In this document: in pieces, positions 6,624 to 10,208 of the stretch
Layout: the number at the start of each line of letters is the position of its first letter
Numbering within the stretch: the first letter of the stretch is position 1
Program-made: the position numbers and the translations under genes
The notes under the pieces: generated by a model
Seen by the model: only the letters and a program-made list of their open reading frames with translations
Database searches by the model: none
Told to the model about the DNA's origin: nothing
Source of the DNA: Chitinophagaceae bacterium
GTDB lineage: Bacteria; Bacteroidota; Bacteroidia; Chitinophagales; Chitinophagaceae
Length of the DNA stretch: 10,208 nt
Reading direction: 5' to 3'
Assembly: GCA_008080615.1 (NCBI GenBank)
Contig: VIKJ01000025.1
Location: 10,937-21,144, forward strand

Positions 6624-9600
6624 TTATTTCTTAATTGTTTTAAGCATTTCTTTCACTGCTGCTTCCAGTTGAGCATCTTTTCCTTTTATAAATTCTTCAT
6701 AAGGAAGTGTAACTCTAACATCTGGCTCTACTTGTAAATTCTCTGTTGGCCTGTTCTCTTTACCAATAGATGCAACCATTGGTATACCAAATACAATGGT
6801 AGGGTCTATTTGAGTTTCCCACCAAACTGCTGTTCCTGTACCTGCAACAGGCATACCCACTAATTTGCCGTATCCATTTTGCTTATAGCTATACGGGAAC
6901 ATAAATGCATCACTATAGTTTCCTTCACTCATTAATACTACACTAGGTTTTTGCCATCTGGTAAATGGTTCGCCAGCAGTTACGCGATTGCCCTGAGGAG
7001 CAAAATCTAAATAACGTTTGCCGCTTAGAAAAGTATTTAGTTCGTCATGCAACCATCCGCCACCATTAAAGCGCGTGTCTACAATCAAAGCTTCCTTCTC
7101 TATGTTTTTACCCATTACTTCATCTATCACGGTGCGGAAACTTCCATCATTCATACCTTGTACATGCACATAGCCAACTTTTCCACCACTTAGTTCATCT
7201 ACCATTTTACGCATTTTATTTACCCAGCGTTTGTACATTAAGGCAGATTCTTCTCCCGGATTAATTGGTTTTACTATTTCTTCTATTCTGCTATTAGAAC
7301 TTGGATCTAGAAAACTCAATAAAACATTCTTACCTACTTTTCTATTAAGCAGTTTAGCCCAATCATCAGTTGAAGAGATAGCTTCTCCATCAATTTTTTC
7401 AATGATATGGCCTGCTTTTAATTTACTGGTTGCTTTATCTAAAGGACCACCAACAATTACCTCAGTTACCTTTAATCCATTTCCAGTAAATGTTTCATCA
7501 TACAATAAGCCAAGCGCTGCAGTAGCATCTCCTCCTTGAACTTGTGGAGAATATCTTCCACCAGTATGTGAGCCGTTTAATTCACCCAACATTTCACTTA
7601 ACAATTCTTGAAAATCATAGCTATTGCTGATATGTGGCAAGAAGCGTGCATAGTTGGTTTTGTACATAGGCCAATTGATACCATGAATTTTTGGATCATA
7701 AAATTTCTTCTGTACCTGTCTCCATGCATGTTCAAAAATATACGCACGTTCTGCAGCTGAATTCAATACCATTTCTCCGCTAACGCCTACGGGGCTTACT
7801 TTGCCACTTTCTGTTTCTACTTTAATAACTGTGCCGTTATTTACTAGGAACAATGTTTTGCCGTCTTTACTTGGCTCAATTCCACTAGGAGATCCACCTA
7901 ATTTGGCTAAGATCTTTGTTTCTCTAGTTCTTGGTTCTGTTACCCATAAATCATAACCTTTTTCAAAGGCAGATAAATAAAACACTTTAGCACCATCGGC
8001 ACTAATATAATAGTCTGCAATGCTAGAGCTATTGATTGTTAAGCGCAATACCCTGTCTTCAAAACCTTTTAAATTAGGGGTATAATTGGCTTTAGCTAAA
8101 GAATCTTTTTTACCCTTGGTAGTATCTGCTTTTTTCTCCTTGTCTTCTTTTTCTTTTAATAAAGCAAATTCATCCTTACTTAATTTCATTCTATCGTAAC
8201 TATCCTGGTCTAAGAAGCCTGCATAAATATCTACTTCTCTGCTTCCTTGATTGGCTATGGATTTTCTTCCTAAACGCTCATTCACCCAAGTAATGGTTTT
8301 TCCTTCCATTCCCCACTTGATATTGTTTTGACCAAATCCAGAACGAATTGGTTTTTCAATACCACCTGTACCATCTGCTTTAATCAATGCTAAGTTACCA
8401 TACTGCCAACTACCTTCTTGGTCATCAGCAATAATCCACTTACTATCTGGGCTCCACTGAAATCCCCAATCTCCATCACTGTAACTATAATTTCTTCCAG
8501 CTGGTAAAATGGTTTTTACTTTTTTATCGGCAACAGTATAAATCTTTAAAATATTTCTTTCGGCAATGTATCCAATTTGTTTTCCATCAGGCGAATATTG
8601 TGCGCCAAATTCTTCTTCGGCTGTAGCAATAATGGGTTCTTCTTTTAAAACAGTAGCTGCATAAAAATAAGGCTCTTCTTTGCGTACAATACTAGATTGA
8701 TAAATATCCCAATTGTCATTGCGTTCAGCAGCATAAATAATTTTTTTGCTGTCGGGGCTCCAACTAACCATTCTCTCTTGCTGAGGTGTATTGGTAATTC
8801 TCTTGGTAATTCCACCTTCAACACTGGTTACAAATACTTCCCCTCTAAATACAAAAGCAATTTCCTTTCCATTAGGAGCCAATGCAATTTCTGTAGCACC
8901 CCCATTGATAGAAACAATTTTCTCTGCATTATTGCGAGCGTCTGCATTAATCGTAACAGCTAATTTTTTAGGTTGATCCCCTTCCTTCATTGTATACACT
9001 TCTCCATTCCAGCTAAAGCAAAATACATTGCTGTTGGTTCTTGATAAATGACGAACAGGATGGTCTTTAAACTTGGTTAATTGAACCATCTTGCCATCTT
9101 CAGTTTGTTTATATAAGTTTTGATCACCATTTTTTTCACTTAAATAGTAAACGGTTTTGTCATCATTGCTAAATACAGGCTCTCTGTCTTCTCCTTCAAA
9201 ACTGCTTATTTTTTTATAACTCGCAGCTTTTACATCCATAATCCAAATGTCTCTGGTAACCGCAGAAGTGTGGTGTTTTCTCCAAGGATCTTCGTAACCC
9301 TTTCTATCTTGAAAAACAACCTGTGTGCCATTGCTATTGTAGTGTGCAGCTTCAACACCAGCTTCACTCATTAAATAAGGCTTACCACCCGTTACAGGAA
9401 TACTATACAAATTCATAAATAATCTAGGGCTGTAAAAACGCACATTGTTATTGCTGATTTGTCTGCCAGAACCAAAAATCAATTGTTGATTGTCTGGTGA
9501 AAAATCAAATGGATAATCTGCGGCACTATTAAAAGTAAGGCGAGTAGGTGCACCGCCAGTTGCTGGAATAGTGAATACATCAAAATTTCCATAACGGTCA

Positions 9601-9845
9601 GAAGCAAATGCAATGGTTTTACCATCATGACTCCATACAGGATAATAATCCTGTGCTTCGTGCATGGTGAGTGCAGTGGCCGTTCCGCCCGATGCAGGTA
9701 CGGTATATAAATCTCCCTTATAACTAAATACAATAGTTTGTCCGTCTGGAGAAATAGCCGGATAACGCATCCATAGTGGATTGTTTTGAGCTGCTATACT
9801 GACTGTAATAAAAAGCATGAATAGCGCAATGATTGTTTTTTGCAT
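6624..9845 (-). CDS. Tricorn-like S41 family protease, complete, exported
   Basis: This is a full-length tricorn homolog of 1073 residues, matching the roughly 1070 of the Thermoplasma enzyme. I place the start at ATG 9845: it opens a clean signal peptide (MQKTIIALFMLFITVSIAAQ). The longer frame up to 9947 adds 34 residues that mask this peptide and would overlap the divergent gene. Residues about 22-330 and 340-690 hold many PD40/TolB-like propeller repeats (AISPDGQTIVFSYKGDLYTVP, SWSPDSKKIIYAAERNDNWDIY), with a Lys/Glu-rich linker near 560-583. Then come the C1 domain (about 690-765), a PDZ domain (about 776-860) and the C2 core. Catalytic residues are S759-H760 (GELNGSHTG), nucleophile S978 with D979 (NYSDAF), and E1035 (PTENLQVEPD), close to S745, H746, S965 and E1023 of tricorn. 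It should degrade oligopeptides in the periplasm. It has its own promoter candidate and shares the terminator at 6577-6606 with the convergent operon. Confidence 0.95.
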   Translation of the reverse strand: MQKTIIALFMLFITVSIAAQNNPLWMRYPAISPDGQTIVFSYKGDLYTVPASGGTATALTMHEAQDYYPVWSHDGKTIAFASDRYGNFDVFTIPATGGAPTRLTFNSAADYPFDFSPDNQQLIFGSGRQISNNNVRFYSPRLFMNLYSIPVTGGKPYLMSEAGVEAAHYNSNGTQVVFQDRKGYEDPWRKHHTSAVTRDIWIMDVKAASYKKISSFEGEDREPVFSNDDKTVYYLSEKNGDQNLYKQTEDGKMVQLTKFKDHPVRHLSRTNSNVFCFSWNGEVYTMKEGDQPKKLAVTINADARNNAEKIVSINGGATEIALAPNGKEIAFVFRGEVFVTSVEGGITKRITNTPQQERMVSWSPDSKKIIYAAERNDNWDIYQSSIVRKEEPYFYAATVLKEEPIIATAEEEFGAQYSPDGKQIGYIAERNILKIYTVADKKVKTILPAGRNYSYSDGDWGFQWSPDSKWIIADDQEGSWQYGNLALIKADGTGGIEKPIRSGFGQNNIKWGMEGKTITWVNERLGRKSIANQGSREVDIYAGFLDQDSYDRMKLSKDEFALLKEKEDKEKKADTTKGKKDSLAKANYTPNLKGFEDRVLRLTINSSSIADYYISADGAKVFYLSAFEKGYDLWVTEPRTRETKILAKLGGSPSGIEPSKDGKTLFLVNNGTVIKVETESGKVSPVGVSGEMVLNSAAERAYIFEHAWRQVQKKFYDPKIHGINWPMYKTNYARFLPHISNSYDFQELLSEMLGELNGSHTGGRYSPQVQGGDATAALGLLYDETFTGNGLKVTEVIVGGPLDKATSKLKAGHIIEKIDGEAISSTDDWAKLLNRKVGKNVLLSFLDPSSNSRIEEIVKPINPGEESALMYKRWVNKMRKMVDELSGGKVGYVHVQGMNDGSFRTVIDEVMGKNIEKEALIVDTRFNGGGWLHDELNTFLSGKRYLDFAPQGNRVTAGEPFTRWQKPSVVLMSEGNYSDAFMFPYSYKQNGYGKLVGMPVAGTGTAVWWETQIDPTIVFGIPMVASIGKENRPTENLQVEPDVRVTLPYEEFIKGKDAQLEAAVKEMLKTIKK

Positions 9846-9861
9846 ATAGTAGGTATTTTTG
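9833..9861 (+). promoter_or_regulatory. Candidate promoter for the M23 peptidase gene
   Basis: TATTTTTG at 9854-9861 is an exact match to the Bacteroidota -7 consensus TAnnTTTG, and TTG at 9833-9835 lies 18 bases upstream of it, within the 17-23 spacing described for this phylum. Transcription would start near 9868, giving a leader of about 23 bases before ATG 9891. The upstream box lies inside the first codons of the divergent protease gene. Confidence 0.55.
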
Positions 9862-9869
9862 AAGAAGGT

Positions 9870-9900
9870 TAAAGATAGAGCCTTGATAGCATGATAACAA
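9870..9900 (-). promoter_or_regulatory. Candidate promoter for the complete tricorn-like protease gene
   Basis: Read on the - strand, TTG (9900-9898) is followed after 20 bases by TATCTTTA (9877-9870), one mismatch from TAnnTTTG. Transcription would begin near 9863, about 18 bases before ATG 9845. The upstream box lies inside the first codons of the divergent M23 gene, so the two promoters are interlocked. A second TTG three bases further upstream gives an alternative spacing of 23. Confidence 0.45.
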
Positions 9901-10208
9901 CAAATATTGACGATTGGAAAAAGCAGTTGGCATTGACTAAAATTCATCCATTGGTAGCCTTTGATCCTGGCACAATGAGGTTGTTATTAATGGGTTTTAC
10001 CAATGAGAATCAGGCCCTTACAGCCGATGTATTAGAAGATACCAGCGCTTTTTCGGGCTATGTTTCTCAAACCCTCGCAGATGCCGATGCTCATTTTGGT
10101 ATTGGCGGGTACAATGAGCACCGAACTGTGTACAAAAGAAGTAGGGTGTTTGATGCTGCTGAAGGCCAGGAGCCAAGATCGGTTCATTTAGGTATTGATA
10201 TTTGGGGA
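9891..10208 (+). CDS. M23-family (LytM-like) zinc metallopeptidase, 3'-truncated by window edge
   Basis: The first 106 residues of this gene are visible and the frame stays open to the right edge. ATG 9891 is the first start after an in-frame TAG at 9876-9878. The stretch RSVHLGIDIWG (residues 96-106) carries the HxGxD zinc-ligand motif of M23 peptidases, with H99 and D103 as predicted ligands. The upstream part, with GIGGYNEHRTVYKRSRVF near 70-87, resembles the N-terminal segment of a group of M23-like proteins in which the peptidase is either standalone or fused to class III aminotransferases. Which of these applies cannot be seen here. The N-terminus (MITTNIDDWKKQLALTK) is not a signal peptide, which is unusual for a cell-wall peptidase, so the protein may be cytoplasmic or exported by another route. 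The second zinc-ligand motif (HxH) lies beyond the window. It is divergent from the tricorn-like gene across 45 bases. Confidence 0.8.
   Translation, partial: MITTNIDDWKKQLALTKIHPLVAFDPGTMRLLLMGFTNENQALTADVLEDTSAFSGYVSQTLADADAHFGIGGYNEHRTVYKRSRVFDAAEGQEPRSVHLGIDIWG

Noticed and set aside
7231..7539. 102-codon open frame on the + strand within the complete tricorn-like gene
   Set aside because: It is antisense to the conserved PDZ and nearby catalytic regions and has no recognisable features.
8697..8976. Two overlapping open frames on the + strand (88 and 61 codons)
   Set aside because: Both are antisense to the propeller region of the tricorn-like gene and look like by-products of its codon use.
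9479..9933. Two alternative - strand open frames (84 and 69 codons) overlapping the protease gene's 5' end
   Set aside because: They are out of frame with the real gene, and their translations show no domain; the signal peptide and propeller lie in the other frame.
9846..9947. N-terminal extension of the complete tricorn-like gene up to 9947
   Set aside because: The extra 34 residues hide a clear signal peptide that begins at the ATG at 9845, and they would overlap the divergent M23 gene and both promoter candidates.

Overview
The window looks like chromosomal DNA from a member of the Bacteroidota, most likely family Chitinophagaceae. The reasons are low GC, Bacteroidota-type TTG / TAnnTTTG promoter elements, signal peptides ending in Ala-Gln or Gly-Gln, an outer-membrane beta-barrel receptor of the family that is abundant in this phylum, a membrane-anchored AraC-type regulator, and two tricorn-like S41 peptidases. 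The family-level assignment is inferred from protein style, not from a marker gene.

Left part (1-6606, all on +): the 3' two thirds of a tricorn-like protease runs in from the left edge. It is followed by a 405-residue regulator with seven predicted membrane helices and a C-terminal AraC helix-turn-helix domain, then a 727-residue TonB-dependent-receptor-like barrel, then two small secreted proteins of unknown function (116 and 168 residues). The last three genes are spaced by 25 and 49 bases and look like one operon. It ends at a 30-base perfectly palindromic terminator (6577-6606). The 125-base gap before the receptor gene holds a 15-base palindrome and a nested inverted repeat whose right arm ends three bases before the start codon.

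Right part (6624-10208): a complete tricorn-like protease of 1073 residues on the - strand converges on the same terminator. Divergent from it, only 45 bases away, begins an M23-type zinc metallopeptidase that runs off the right edge. The gap and its edges hold overlapping promoter candidates in both directions.

The likely theme is handling of peptides in the cell envelope: two exported oligopeptidase-type proteases flank a regulator, an outer-membrane receptor and small secreted partners. That the regulator controls the receptor operon, or that the proteases process what the receptor imports, is inference from gene order only. I saw no CRISPR array, transposon, tRNA, rRNA or phage gene. The least described part is the receptor operon with its two unrecognised secreted proteins and its structured leader.
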